From Sagittula sp048553715 (lineage in GTDB: Bacteria; Pseudomonadota; Alphaproteobacteria; Rhodobacterales; Rhodobacteraceae), in assembly GCF_048553715.1 (NCBI RefSeq), contig NZ_JBLZNC010000002.1, forward strand, positions 1 to 64,000: DNA of 64,000 bases. Direction: 5' to 3'. Under the pieces are notes generated by a model. It did no database searches. It had not been told where the DNA came from and saw only the letters and a list, made by a program, of their open reading frames with translations. The translations under genes were made by a program, and so were the position numbers. Positions 17,277-26,648 of the stretch are shown one piece after another. Position 1 is the stretch's first letter; each line of letters begins with the position of its first letter.

Positions 17277-18437
17277 TCAACCCTGAGGTTTGACCACACA
17301 GGCGACAAAGAACCCGTCGCCCCCGTCCGCCGGCAGGAACCGGCGCTGGGTTGCCGCGCGCCAGTCGGGGTGATCCGTCAGGAATTGCGCAAGCCGGTCC
17401 TCGTTTTCACAGCGCAGCACAGAACAGGTGGCAAAGGCCAGACAGCCCCCCGGTGCGACGTACCCGGCGCAGGTGTTCAGGATCTCGCTCTGGATACGGT
17501 TCAGCTCTGACAGGCGCTGCGGGGTCAGCAGCCACTTGCCCTCTGGAGCGCGCCGCCATGCCCCGCTGCCAGAACACGGCACATCCGCCATCACCACGTC
17601 ATATGCCCCCTCGGGCGCATCGACACAGCGCACCGACACACCCGCCCGTGCCGCCCGTTGGGGCAGATCGCTCATCCGGCGGGGATCGGCGTCATGGGCG
17701 TGCAGCTCGGCCTGCGGTGCGCGCGCGGCCAAGGCCAGCGTCTTGCCACCGCCGCCCGCGCAGTAATCCAGGATGCGCGCGGGGGCGTCCATCACGATGG
17801 CATCGACCACCGCCTGACTGGCCGCATCCTGCAGTTCCACCAGACCGGCGGCAAAGCTGTCGCTGCGCGCCACGCCCCGCGCGCCGCTCAACACCTCTAA
17901 CGCGGTGGGCGAGAGCGGGTGGCTGCGCGTCTCTATCCCTTCGGCGGCGAGCTGCGCCTGCGCCCGCGTCACATCCGCTTTCAACAGATTGACCCGCAAG
18001 AACACCGGCGCGCGGGTCTTTAGCGCTTCTGCCGTGGCCTCTGCCGCATCCGCCAGATCCTGCGTGAACCGCTCCGCCAGCCAATCCGGCAAATCCATCG
18101 CCTCGGCGCCCTCGGGGGTATGGCCCGCTTGCGTCTCGGCCTCGGACAGGGGCGCGGGCGCATGACCCTGACCGGTGAACAGCTCGGCCACATCCTGCCC
18201 CTGCGCGCGCAGCAGGCCGATCATTCGGCCACGCCCGCTTTCTGCCCCCCCAAGCGCCGCCGTCGACCGCCACATGCGCAGCACGTCAAAGACATGATCG
18301 CGGATCGCGGCGCGGTCCTTTGATCCGGCAAAACGCGACCGCCGCCCCCATGAGGTCAGCGCCTTCTCCGCAGCCTCCCCCGACTGGATCCGGTTCAGGA
18401 TATCAATTGCCGCCTGTACCCGTGCTGCTGGTGTCAT
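17277..18437 (-). CDS. RsmB-family rRNA (cytosine-C5) methyltransferase
   Basis: The 386-residue protein methylates cytosine in RNA with SAM. An N-terminal NusB-like helical region is followed by the Rossmann methyltransferase domain. The SAM-binding motif is LDYCAGGGGKTLALAA, the first catalytic Cys is in DVPCSGSGAW, and the second Cys is in FATCSVLRCENED. RsmB itself modifies C967 of 16S rRNA; the exact target here is inferred. The ATG at 18437 has AAGGGG eight bases upstream. It is followed by cckA on the same strand. Confidence 0.88.
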   Translation of the reverse strand: MTPAARVQAAIDILNRIQSGEAAEKALTSWGRRSRFAGSKDRAAIRDHVFDVLRMWRSTAALGGAESGRGRMIGLLRAQGQDVAELFTGQGHAPAPLSEAETQAGHTPEGAEAMDLPDWLAERFTQDLADAAEATAEALKTRAPVFLRVNLLKADVTRAQAQLAAEGIETRSHPLSPTALEVLSGARGVARSDSFAAGLVELQDAASQAVVDAIVMDAPARILDYCAGGGGKTLALAARAPQAELHAHDADPRRMSDLPQRAARAGVSVRCVDAPEGAYDVVMADVPCSGSGAWRRAPEGKWLLTPQRLSELNRIQSEILNTCAGYVAPGGCLAFATCSVLRCENEDRLAQFLTDHPDWRAATQRRFLPADGGDGFFVACVVKPQG

Positions 18438-18588
18438 TTTTTGGCCCCTTGTCGCGTTCCTGCCATCACCCCGCATGGGTCTGCCCTGTCTCTACCCCCG
18501 CCCGCGCCCCAGCCGCAAGAGCCGCACATTTGACAGACCACGCCACCCGTGGGACAGTTTCGAAAAACCCGCAAAGAAAAGGCGCGCG

Positions 18589-19557
18589 ATGCCCCTGCCC
18601 AAACTTTCGCTTCAAGTGCTGGAGGCCTTCGAGCGCGTGGCCTTTCACGGCTCTGTACAGGCGGCGGCCACGGAATTGGGGCAATCCATTTCGGCCGTCT
18701 CGCACCATGTCTCGCGCCTTGAAGAGGCGTTGGGCGCGCGGCTGCTGGACCGCTCGACGCGGCCCTTTACCCTGACCCGCGAGGGGCGCGAGACGCTGCA
18801 CCACCTCACACTGGGTCTGCGTCATCTGCGCCGCGCCACGACAGAGACCATGGTGGTCGGCCTGCTGGGCGCACGGTCTCTGCGCATTGGCCTGATCGAG
18901 GATTTCGAAGGCACGCTTGCCCCCGATCTGGCAGTCACGCTGGCAGGGCGCATGCCGCAGGCCAATCTGTCAATCAGCAATGTGTTCAGCCACACCGCCC
19001 CGGACCTGCTGCGTCGCGGCACCTTGGATATTGCCATCGCCACCCTGCCCGACCCGCTGCCCGATGATATTGTCAGCTATCCCATTCTGTTAGATCCCTT
19101 TGTCTTGGCCCTGCCCGACAGCCACCGCATGGGCCTGCCTGATCTGGCGACACCCCCGGATCTGCCGTTCCTGCGCTTTACGCCAGAACACCGCATTGCC
19201 CGCCAGATCGAGGCGCATTTGTCCCGCAACAAGATCACGCTGCCCCAAAGGCTGACCTTTGACACGGTGCAGATGATCCTCGCGGTCGTGGGCAACGGCG
19301 ACGGGTGGTCCATCATCCCCGCACTGGGGCATCTGCGCGCAGCACGCGACGCGGGACACGTCCACCTCGCCCCCCTGCCGCTGCCGCTGATCCGGCGACG
19401 GATTGTCTTGATGACCCGCGCCGATGTAGACCCAGAGGTCGCAAGCGCGCTGGCCGATCTGCTGCGCGACCGTATTGCACACACCATCACCGGCCCGTCT
19501 CATGAACTCTACCCCTGGCTGGCGCGCTCATTCGTTGTGCAAGACGACGTTCCCTGA
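18589..19557 (+). CDS. LysR-family transcriptional regulator
   Basis: The 322-residue protein has a LysR winged helix-turn-helix in the first 62 residues (LQVLEAFERVAFHGSVQAAATELGQSISAVSHHVSRLEEALG) and a periplasmic-binding-like effector domain after residue 90. The ATG at 18589 starts the family domain directly. It lies just upstream of the dehydrogenase-like gene at 19684 in the same direction, so it most likely controls that gene and itself. A shared CAGTTTCGA element occurs before both genes. Effector unknown; a methylated glycine is a guess from the neighbour. Confidence 0.88.
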   Translation: MPLPKLSLQVLEAFERVAFHGSVQAAATELGQSISAVSHHVSRLEEALGARLLDRSTRPFTLTREGRETLHHLTLGLRHLRRATTETMVVGLLGARSLRIGLIEDFEGTLAPDLAVTLAGRMPQANLSISNVFSHTAPDLLRRGTLDIAIATLPDPLPDDIVSYPILLDPFVLALPDSHRMGLPDLATPPDLPFLRFTPEHRIARQIEAHLSRNKITLPQRLTFDTVQMILAVVGNGDGWSIIPALGHLRAARDAGHVHLAPLPLPLIRRRIVLMTRADVDPEVASALADLLRDRIAHTITGPSHELYPWLARSFVVQDDVP

Positions 19558-19565
19558 CCGCCCCC

Positions 19566-19604
19566 TTGCCAGACTGGCAAGCTCAGTTTCGATTTTATCG
19601 AAAC
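19566..19604. promoter_or_regulatory. Two palindromic operator candidates between LysR gene and its neighbour
   Basis: TTGCCA-GAC-TGGCAA (19566-19580) and GTTTCGAT-TTT-ATCGAAAC (19586-19604) are both perfect inverted repeats. They sit 80-120 bases before the next start codon. The second contains CAGTTTCGA, also present at 18555-18563 before the LysR gene itself. Confidence 0.5.
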
Positions 19605-19683
19605 CGATCCCTCCCGAATAGACAGTCACCCCCCTGCTGTTTGTCCTGCCGTCAAAGAGACCCGCAGCCGCAAGGAGAAACAG

Positions 19684-22119
19684 ATGCGCGATCAGGCCAG
19701 AGTAGTCATCATCGGGGGCGGCATCGCGGGCTGCTCTGCGCTGTACCACCTCACCCAAGAGGGCTGGGCCGATGTCATGCTGATCGAGCGTGACGAGCTG
19801 ACCTCCGGCACCACGTGGCATTCGGCCGCGCAGGTCACCAACTTTGGCATGACCCAGACGATGATCGGCCTGAAAAGCCATTCCATCAAGCTGTACAAAG
19901 AGCTGCGGGACGATCCCGACTACCCCGTGGGCTACAATCACGGCGATGGCGGCATCCGTCTGGCCAACACCCCTGAACAGATGGACGGCTACCGCCATTT
20001 TGCCTCGGTCGCCGCAGGCATGGGCGTCGATTTCGAGGTCATCGATGCCGAAGAATGCGCCCGCCGTCACCCGCTGATCAGCACCGACAATCTGCTCGGC
20101 GGCCTGTGGGACCCCTCCGACGGGCATATCGATCCCGCCCAGCTATGTCAGGCGCTGGCCCGCCGTGCGCGTCTGGCCGGGGCCGAGGTCAACCGCCACA
20201 CGCCCGTCACCGGGCTGACCCAGCATGCCGATCACACATGGACCGTGCACACCGAAAAAGGTGACGTCAAAGCCGAGATCGTGGTCAACGCAGGCGGCTA
20301 CCGCTGCAACGAGATCGGCGCAATGATGGGGGTGCAGCACCCTGTCGCCTCGATGGAGCATCAGTATTTCCTGACCGAAGACATCCCCGCCATCGCGGAG
20401 GCCGGCCACCGCATCCCGCTGCTGCGCTGCCCCATCAGCGATTACTACAGCCGTCAGGAAAAGGGCGGCCTGCTGTTGGGATTCTACGAACAGGACTGTC
20501 GCACATGGGGCATGGACGGGATCGATCCGAAATTCACCAATGACCTGTGCCCCGATGATCTGGACCGAGTGACGGATGTGCTCGAAGGCGCGTTTGCGCG
20601 GATGCCGGTGCTGATGGAAACCGGCATCCGGTCTATCGTGAACGGGCCGATCACCTACACAATTGATGGCGCGCCGCTGGTGGGGCCGATCCCGGGCAAA
20701 CGCAACGCCTTTTGCATCATCGGTCTACGCGCAGGACTGGGCGAAGGCGGCGGCCACGGCTGGTTGCTGGCGCAGCAGATCGTGCATGGCGAGGCCGAGT
20801 ATGACACATGGGTCATCGACCCCCGCCGCTTTACCGGACATGCCTCCGTGGAACTGACCGCGCTGAAGGCGATCGAAGACTACCAGAACGAATTCCGCTT
20901 TCACTTCCCCCACGAACACCGCCCTGCCGGTCGCCCGATGAAAACCACCCCGCTGACGCCGGTTCTTGCTGCCGAGGGCGCACATTTCGGCACGGTCAAC
21001 GGTTGGGAACGTCTGGACTACATCGCCCCCACCCCCGACTTCACCGAAACACTGGGCTTTCGCTTTAACGAAGTGCATGCCCTCACCGCCGCAGAGGTCG
21101 CGCATGTCAGCACCGGCGTCGGCATGACCGAAGTGTCGGGGTTCAACCGCTTCGAGCTTACAGGCCGCGATGTGCACAGCTTTCTGGATCGCATGACCTG
21201 CGGGCGTATCCCGACAAAGGAAGGCCGCGTTGGTCTGGCCTATCTGCTCAACCATCACGGTGGGCTGAAGGGAGAGGCCACGCTGGCCAACCTGCCCGCC
21301 TCGGACCGTGGTCCGGCCCGCGTCTGGTACGGATCGGCAGCCGCGTCAGAGTATCACGATATGGACTGGCTGACACAGCATGTCCTTCCCGACGAGGACG
21401 TGCAGATCCGGTCGCTCACCAACACGCACACCATCCTTGTGCTCGCCGGTCCCAAATCGCGTGACGTGTTGCAGGCGGCAGCGCGCGGCGACTGGTCCCG
21501 CGCAGCCTTCCCGTGGCTGTCGGTGCGCGAATGTCATATCGGCATAGCCCCGGCGACCGTGCTGGGCGTCAGCTTTTCCGGGGAACTTGCCTATGAAATC
21601 CATGTCCCGAACCAAAGCCTCTATGCCGCCTATCTTGCCATGCGCAAAGCGGGTGAGGCCCACGGGCTGACACTGTTCGGCGCGCGGGCGGTCGACTCCA
21701 TGCGGATGGAAAAGGGCTTCCTGCACTGGAAGGCGGACATTCTGACAGAATTCACCCCGTTCGAGACCGGCCTCGACCGTTTTGTGAAGATGGACAAGGG
21801 CGATTTCATCGGCAAGGCCGCGCTTCAGGCGCAGCATGCCACGGGCCTGCGCCGCAAACTGGTCTGCCTGCGCATTGACACCACCGATGCCCCCGCGCAG
21901 GGCGGTGCTTCTGTGCGGAACAGGGACGCCATCGTGGGCACCGTGACCTCGGGCGATTGGGGACACCGCACAGGGCTGAACCTGGCCTATGCCTTTGTCA
22001 CGCCGGAGATTGCGGAGACGGGCAGCCGCCTGACAGTGGATATTCTGGGCCAACAGATCGCAGCACAGGTGATTGACCCCAGCCCCTTTGACCCCGATCA
22101 CAGTCGCATGCGCAGCTAA
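19684..22119 (+). CDS. FAD-dependent dehydrogenase fused to GcvT domain, dimethylglycine-dehydrogenase-like
   Basis: The 811-residue flavoenzyme combines an N-terminal DAO/FAD domain (VVIIGGGIAGCSALYHL at 7-23), the FAO_M linker and a C-terminal folate-binding GcvT domain. Such enzymes oxidise N-methyl groups and pass formaldehyde to THF. TSGTTWHSA places the likely FAD-linking His at 46. In the GcvT part the acidic residue is Glu (GGLKGEATL), as I recall for DMGDH, not the Asp of SARDH. It is one of three paralogues in the window and the only one outside the C1 operon. Located between a LysR gene and safD, it may use another N-methylated substrate. AAGGAG precedes the start. Confidence 0.8.
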   Translation: MRDQARVVIIGGGIAGCSALYHLTQEGWADVMLIERDELTSGTTWHSAAQVTNFGMTQTMIGLKSHSIKLYKELRDDPDYPVGYNHGDGGIRLANTPEQMDGYRHFASVAAGMGVDFEVIDAEECARRHPLISTDNLLGGLWDPSDGHIDPAQLCQALARRARLAGAEVNRHTPVTGLTQHADHTWTVHTEKGDVKAEIVVNAGGYRCNEIGAMMGVQHPVASMEHQYFLTEDIPAIAEAGHRIPLLRCPISDYYSRQEKGGLLLGFYEQDCRTWGMDGIDPKFTNDLCPDDLDRVTDVLEGAFARMPVLMETGIRSIVNGPITYTIDGAPLVGPIPGKRNAFCIIGLRAGLGEGGGHGWLLAQQIVHGEAEYDTWVIDPRRFTGHASVELTALKAIEDYQNEFRFHFPHEHRPAGRPMKTTPLTPVLAAEGAHFGTVNGWERLDYIAPTPDFTETLGFRFNEVHALTAAEVAHVSTGVGMTEVSGFNRFELTGRDVHSFLDRMTCGRIPTKEGRVGLAYLLNHHGGLKGEATLANLPASDRGPARVWYGSAAASEYHDMDWLTQHVLPDEDVQIRSLTNTHTILVLAGPKSRDVLQAAARGDWSRAAFPWLSVRECHIGIAPATVLGVSFSGELAYEIHVPNQSLYAAYLAMRKAGEAHGLTLFGARAVDSMRMEKGFLHWKADILTEFTPFETGLDRFVKMDKGDFIGKAALQAQHATGLRRKLVCLRIDTTDAPAQGGASVRNRDAIVGTVTSGDWGHRTGLNLAYAFVTPEIAETGSRLTVDILGQQIAAQVIDPSPFDPDHSRMRS

Positions 22120-22136
22120 CCCTCCACGCATCACAT

Positions 22137-22192
22137 CTGGATATAAAGAAGACGACTTCTGGCCCTACGCGTCGGAGGTCGTCTGGCCTTAT
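22137..22192 (+). promoter_or_regulatory. Three TauR-like direct repeats upstream of safD
   Basis: CTGGATATAA (22137), CTGGCCCTAC (22159) and CTGGCCTTAT (22183) are in direct repeat at 22 and 24 base steps, two helical turns. They resemble the CTGGAC-type repeats that I recall for Rhodobacter TauR. CTTCTGGCCCTACGC here (22156-22170) recurs exactly before tpa (27781-27795). Confidence 0.7.
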
Positions 22193-22230
22193 ACCCTTGT
22201 CAGCGCCCTCCTGATTCAAAGGTCTTTGCC

Positions 22231-23721
22231 ATGACGCACCACAGTGCAAACTTCATCACCCCCGAAGATGTCTTTACCGCCTACAAGGGCGTCAACCTGA
22301 TCGCAGGGCAGCGGGTCGCGACGCAAGCAGTGCTGGATGTCATCAACCCCGCCACCGGCGCGACGCTGGGACAGGCCGCAGCCAGCAACGCGGCAGAGAC
22401 CGACGCCGCCGTCACAGCCGCCCGCAAGGCCCAGATCGCGTGGGCGCAGGTGCCCGCGCGCGATCGCGGCAAACAGGTGGCCGCCGCCGCACGTGCCGTG
22501 GCCGATCAGGCAGAGCTGATCGCACAGGTTCTGGCCCGCGAGACCGGCAAGGCAATCCGCACCGAATGCCGCGGCGAGGTGGCGGTGGCTGCCGATATCG
22601 TCGAATTCTATGGCGGGCTGGGGTCCGAGCTGAAGGGCCAGACCGTGCCCTACAACCCGCGTATGCTGACCATGACCACGCGCGAGCCGCTGGGCGTGGT
22701 TGCGGCCATCGTGCCGTGGAACGTGCCGCTGGTGCTTTTCGCGCTGAAGGTCGGGCCCGCGCTGGTCGCAGGCAACACCGTGGTGGTGAAATCCTCCGAA
22801 GAGGCCCCCTTTGCCACCTATCTGATGGCCGAATTGATGATGAAGCACCTGCCGCAGGGCGTGCTGAACGTGGTCAACGGCACCGGCGCGGTCTGTGGCG
22901 ACGCGCTGACCCGCAATGCGGATGTGTCCAAGATCACCTTCACCGGATCCGAGGCCGTGGGCGAGACCATCAACACCATCGGCGCGGGCCGCATCATTCC
23001 CGTCTCGCTGGAGCTGGGGGGCAAATCGCCCATGATCATCTGCGAGGATGCCGATCTCGACAAGGCGGTGGCCGGAGCTATCTCGGGGATGCGGTTCACC
23101 CGTCAGGGGCAAAGCTGTACCGCCGCCAGCCGCATCTATGTGCATGACAGCCTCAAAGCGGCCTTTATGGACAAGCTCGCCGCCGCTCTGAACGATCTGA
23201 AAATCGGTGATCCGCTGGATGAGGCCACCGACGTCGGCACCATCATCAACGCCCGTCAGGTCGCCACGATCAACCGCTACGTCGCCATGGCAGAGGCCAC
23301 CGAGGGCGCACAGGTCTTGCGCTTTGGCAGCCTACCCGACGATGCGGCGCTGTCCCCCGAGCTTTACGTGCAGCCCACCATCCTGACCGATCTGCCCGAC
23401 GATCACCCCTGCGTCATGGAAGAGATCTTTGGCCCCGTGGCCGTGGTGCAGGGCTGGTCGGATTACGAAGGCGTGCTGGCGCTGGCCAACTCCACCCACT
23501 ACGGGCTGGCCGCTTCGGTCTGGACCCGCAGCCTGTCCGTCGCGCTCGACAGCACGGCGCGGCTGAATGCGGGCTATGTGCAGGTCAACCAGAACCTGAC
23601 CATCCAGCCCAATGTGTCCTATGGCGGCTTCGGGCGCTCCGGTCAGGGCAAAGAGGCCTCTCTCGAGGCAATGGTGGAACATTTCACCCGGTCCAAAACC
23701 ATCGTCATGAACTTCGACTGA
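22231..23721 (+). CDS. safD: Aldehyde dehydrogenase, probable sulfoacetaldehyde dehydrogenase
   Basis: The 496-residue NAD(P)-dependent aldehyde dehydrogenase has VPWNVP (Asn164), the general base in LELGGKSP (Glu261) and the catalytic Cys in GQSCTAAS (Cys296). The family includes betaine-aldehyde and succinate-semialdehyde dehydrogenases. Context points to SafD: it is followed four bases later by a SafE-type exporter, carries TauR-like repeats upstream, and lies in a cluster with tauABC, tpa and tauR. In Neptuniibacter caesariensis this gene set turns taurine into sulfoacetate while keeping the nitrogen. The substrate is an inference. AAAGG precedes the ATG. Confidence 0.75.
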   Translation: MTHHSANFITPEDVFTAYKGVNLIAGQRVATQAVLDVINPATGATLGQAAASNAAETDAAVTAARKAQIAWAQVPARDRGKQVAAAARAVADQAELIAQVLARETGKAIRTECRGEVAVAADIVEFYGGLGSELKGQTVPYNPRMLTMTTREPLGVVAAIVPWNVPLVLFALKVGPALVAGNTVVVKSSEEAPFATYLMAELMMKHLPQGVLNVVNGTGAVCGDALTRNADVSKITFTGSEAVGETINTIGAGRIIPVSLELGGKSPMIICEDADLDKAVAGAISGMRFTRQGQSCTAASRIYVHDSLKAAFMDKLAAALNDLKIGDPLDEATDVGTIINARQVATINRYVAMAEATEGAQVLRFGSLPDDAALSPELYVQPTILTDLPDDHPCVMEEIFGPVAVVQGWSDYEGVLALANSTHYGLAASVWTRSLSVALDSTARLNAGYVQVNQNLTIQPNVSYGGFGRSGQGKEASLEAMVEHFTRSKTIVMNFD

Positions 23722-23725
23722 TCGC

Positions 23726-24457
23726 ATGACCGATCTGACAGTGCTGGCCGCCGCGACCCTCGCGGCGGGTTTTCTGCGGGGCGTGACCGGGTTCGGTTTC
23801 GCCCTTGCGGCCGTTCCGTTCTATTCGCTGAGCGTCCCGCCGCTGCAAGCGGTCATCCTTGCCCAGATGTTGCAGATCGCCGCCGCCCCCACCGATGTGG
23901 TGGCCAACTGGCGGCATCTGGACCGCCGCGCCTTGGGGCTGTTGTGTGCGGGCGCGATCGTCTGCACGCCACTGGGGGCCTATTTCGCCACACGGCTGGA
24001 CGCGGATGTGATGCGGCTGGCCATTGCCGTCGTCGTGCTGCTGGGCCTGTTTGCCCTGCTGGCCAAGCTGCGCATCCCCGAGGGGCGCATCCCCGCCATC
24101 GCCGCCGGTGGCATCGCCGGACTGCTGGGCGGACTGGCCGCAATGCCGGGACCGCCTGCGGTGGCCTATTTTCTGGGACGCGGCGCGGACAAGGCCACCA
24201 GCCGCGCCTCCCTACTGCTGTTCTTTGCCTTCACTGCCAGCATTGCCCTGGCGTCTCTGGCGCTTGGGGCGGATGTGCTGTCATGGGCGATGCTGTGGCA
24301 GGCGGCGGCGATGTATCCGCTGATGCTGGCGGGTACATGGGCGGGCACCTTGTTGTTTCGCCGCCTTGGTGATGGCCACTACCGCAGCGCGGCGCTTGGG
24401 GTGTTGTTCCTGTCTGCAATCCTGACCGGCGTCAAAGGGCTCGGCGGCCTGCTGTAA
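23726..24457 (+). CDS. safE: TauE/SafE-family exporter, probable sulfoacetate exporter
   Basis: The 243-residue integral membrane protein has about seven or eight hydrophobic helices and two half-repeats, each with an RGVTGFGFALAAVPFY-like or GLLGGLAAMPGPPAVAYFL segment, as in the TauE/SafE (sulfite exporter) family. It begins four bases after safD, so the two are co-transcribed. Export of sulfoacetate made by SafD fits this pairing; sulfite export is the alternative but no sulfite-releasing enzyme is nearby. A convergent terminator follows. Confidence 0.75.
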   Translation: MTDLTVLAAATLAAGFLRGVTGFGFALAAVPFYSLSVPPLQAVILAQMLQIAAAPTDVVANWRHLDRRALGLLCAGAIVCTPLGAYFATRLDADVMRLAIAVVVLLGLFALLAKLRIPEGRIPAIAAGGIAGLLGGLAAMPGPPAVAYFLGRGADKATSRASLLLFFAFTASIALASLALGADVLSWAMLWQAAAMYPLMLAGTWAGTLLFRRLGDGHYRSAALGVLFLSAILTGVKGLGGLL

Positions 24458-24471
24458 CCCCCTACGACATG

Positions 24472-24504
24472 AAAAACGGCGCCCCGAACGAGCGAGGCGC
24501 CGTT
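24472..24504 (-). terminator. Terminator between safE and tauC
   Basis: AACGGCGCC and GGCGCCGTT form a 9-bp stem with a 12-base loop. On the minus strand the stem runs straight into TTTTT, so it mainly ends the tauABC transcript; on the plus strand the T tail is weak. Confidence 0.75.
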
Positions 24505-24527
24505 AGTGTTTCAGTCGTTGGATCAGG

Positions 24528-25790
24528 TCAGGACTTGCCTTTCCACGGCACCAGCCATCCTTCGGCCTTGCGCATGACGATATCGATAGCAAAGCCGATC
24601 AGGCCGATAATCACGATACCCATGATCACAATATCGGTGGCCTGAAATTTAGAGGCCGCGACGATCATCTTGCCCGCGCCCTTTTCGGCGGCGACCAGTT
24701 CCGCCGCGACAACCGTGCCCCAACAGACGCCCATGGCCACACGCGCACCGGTGAAGATCTCCGGCAGAGAGTTCGGCACGATCACATGGCGCAGCACCTG
24801 CCATTTCGACGCGCCCAGCGAATAGGCGGCGTGCACCTTGGTGATGTTGACGCCGGACACACCGGCCCGCGCAGCAATAATCATGACCCACAGCGCGGCA
24901 AGGAACAGCAGCACGATCTTGCCCTGCTCGCCGATGCCGAACCAGATGATGACCAGCGGGATCAACGCCAGGGGCGGCACGGGGCGCATGAATTCGACGA
25001 TGGGATCAAACCAGCCGCGTGCCCAACCGGACAGCCCCATGGCATAGCCCAGCGGAATGCCGATCATCGACCCCAGAACAAAGCCCGCAAGCACGCGCCA
25101 CAGCGACCAGCCCACATGCTCCCAAAGCGACACGTTCTGATAGCCGTCACGCGCGATCTCGAAGAAACGGGCGGCCACATCCTCGGGCGGGGGCATCCAG
25201 ATCGGCTCCATCTGCAGGCCGCCGGCAGGGGTAAAATTCAACGACCCTTTGGCGGTCATCGTAACCTCGCCATTAGGCACCTTGACGGTATCGCCGGGGG
25301 CGATGTCCTGACCGGCCACCAATACGATCTGCGCATCCTCGCCATCGTTGCGCTGCGCGCTGATCAGCTTGGAGCGCCACGCAGCCACGGTGGCCGTGTC
25401 GTTCTGGGCAAAGCTGTCGTTTGGCGCGGCCTCGGGGGTGTCCACATCCGCGCCGGTTTCATGCACCAGAACCGTCACGGTCGCATCGGCGCGCGTGCCG
25501 TCGGGTGCCTCGGCCACATAGTCAAAGGAGGTCGTGCCGGTATAGGGTCCGGGCACATGGACCGGCACCAGTTTCGATCCGGTGAAGGCGCCCCACACCA
25601 GAAACACCACCACGACCGAGATGATCGAGGCCCAACGGTCCGGCACGACCGCGCTTTCGTCGCCAAAGGTGACCGTCTTCAGGGACCGGAAATCGGTGAC
25701 CTTTTCCATCGACCGCCGGACCAGCGTGACCGCCATGGCGGCACCGGCAAACAGCGCGATATAGACAACCAGAATGATCAGACCGCTCAT
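24528..25790 (-). CDS. tauC: Taurine-type ABC transporter permease with periplasmic insertion
   Basis: The 420-residue permease belongs to the SsuC/TauC group. The transport domain occupies about 220-415 and includes the ATPase-contact loop AAYSLGASKWQVLRHVIVPNSLPEIFTG. It is much longer than a standard TauC (about 275): an extra N-terminal helix (4-22) is followed by a second helix (53-70) and some 125 hydrophilic, acidic residues (about 72-198) before the conserved PPPEDVAARF segment. The insert should face the periplasm. It overlaps tauB by four bases (ATGA). Confidence 0.85.
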   Translation of the reverse strand: MSGLIILVVYIALFAGAAMAVTLVRRSMEKVTDFRSLKTVTFGDESAVVPDRWASIISVVVVFLVWGAFTGSKLVPVHVPGPYTGTTSFDYVAEAPDGTRADATVTVLVHETGADVDTPEAAPNDSFAQNDTATVAAWRSKLISAQRNDGEDAQIVLVAGQDIAPGDTVKVPNGEVTMTAKGSLNFTPAGGLQMEPIWMPPPEDVAARFFEIARDGYQNVSLWEHVGWSLWRVLAGFVLGSMIGIPLGYAMGLSGWARGWFDPIVEFMRPVPPLALIPLVIIWFGIGEQGKIVLLFLAALWVMIIAARAGVSGVNITKVHAAYSLGASKWQVLRHVIVPNSLPEIFTGARVAMGVCWGTVVAAELVAAEKGAGKMIVAASKFQATDIVIMGIVIIGLIGFAIDIVMRKAEGWLVPWKGKS

Positions 25791-26587
25791 GTCTCGGCTC
25801 CGCTCATGATTTGCTCTTCCATTTCCCAGATCATGCCAAGGATCTCTGCCTTGGTCTGACCAAAGGCCGGATCATCCTTGACCGTGCGCAGGTCCGCCCC
25901 CACCGCGCGTTCTGCAAACGGCAGGCGGTATTCCTTGTGGATGCGACCGGGGCGCGGGGCCATCACCAGCAGCCGTTCGCCCAGCAAAAGCGCCTCGTCC
26001 ACCGAGTGGGTGATCAGGATGATCGTCTTGCCGGTCTTCTTCCACAGGTTCAGCACCAGACCTTGCATCTTTTCGCGGGTCAGCGCGTCCAGCGCGCCCA
26101 AGGGTTCATCCATCAAGATCACGTCGGGATCGTTTGCCAGACAGCGCGCCAGTGCCACGCGCTGCTGCATGCCGCCCGACAGCTCGTAGACCGCCTTGTC
26201 CTTGAAGGCGTGCAACCCCACGGTATCAAGCAGGTTTTCCACGATGGTGTTGCGCTCCGTCTCGGGCAGGCCCTTCATACGCGGGCCGAATTCCACGTTG
26301 CGGCGCACGCTCATCCATTCAAACAGCGCGCCTTTCTGGAACACCATGCCCCTTTCAGGCCCCGGCCCCGTCACCGGCGCACCATTCAGCGTCACCCCGC
26401 CAGAGGTCTGCGCCAGAAACCCTGCAAGAATGTTCAGCAGCGTGGATTTCCCGCAGCCCGACGGCCCCAGAACGGACAAAAGCTCGCCCTTGCCGATGTC
26501 GAGCGAGACATCCTGCAAAGCCTGCACATGCCCGCCCTTGGGCAGATCGAACCGCATGGACAGATTGTCGATGCTCAGAAAGGCCAT
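25787..26587 (-). CDS. tauB: Taurine-type ABC transporter ATP-binding protein
   Basis: The 266-residue ATPase powers TauC. Walker A is GPSGCGKST (about 41-49), the Q-loop is VFQKGALFEW, the signature is LSGGMQQRVALARCLA and Walker B is VILMDEPLGALD, followed by ITHSVDEAL. It belongs to the nitrate/sulfonate/taurine subfamily. It lies between tauA and tauC on the minus strand with a four-base overlap to tauC. The substrate is inferred from the neighbouring tpa and tauR. Confidence 0.9.
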   Translation of the reverse strand: MAFLSIDNLSMRFDLPKGGHVQALQDVSLDIGKGELLSVLGPSGCGKSTLLNILAGFLAQTSGGVTLNGAPVTGPGPERGMVFQKGALFEWMSVRRNVEFGPRMKGLPETERNTIVENLLDTVGLHAFKDKAVYELSGGMQQRVALARCLANDPDVILMDEPLGALDALTREKMQGLVLNLWKKTGKTIILITHSVDEALLLGERLLVMAPRPGRIHKEYRLPFAERAVGADLRTVKDDPAFGQTKAEILGMIWEMEEQIMSGAET

Positions 26588-26648
26588 GATCCTGCGTTCC
26601 TTTCGAATTCAGACGCGGGGGCAGACCGCCCTGCCCCCGCAAATGGTG

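Noticed and set aside
19684..22119. Plain glycine-cleavage T-protein
   Set aside because: An N-terminal FAD-oxidoreductase half with a GxGxxG motif is present, so it is a dehydrogenase-GcvT fusion.
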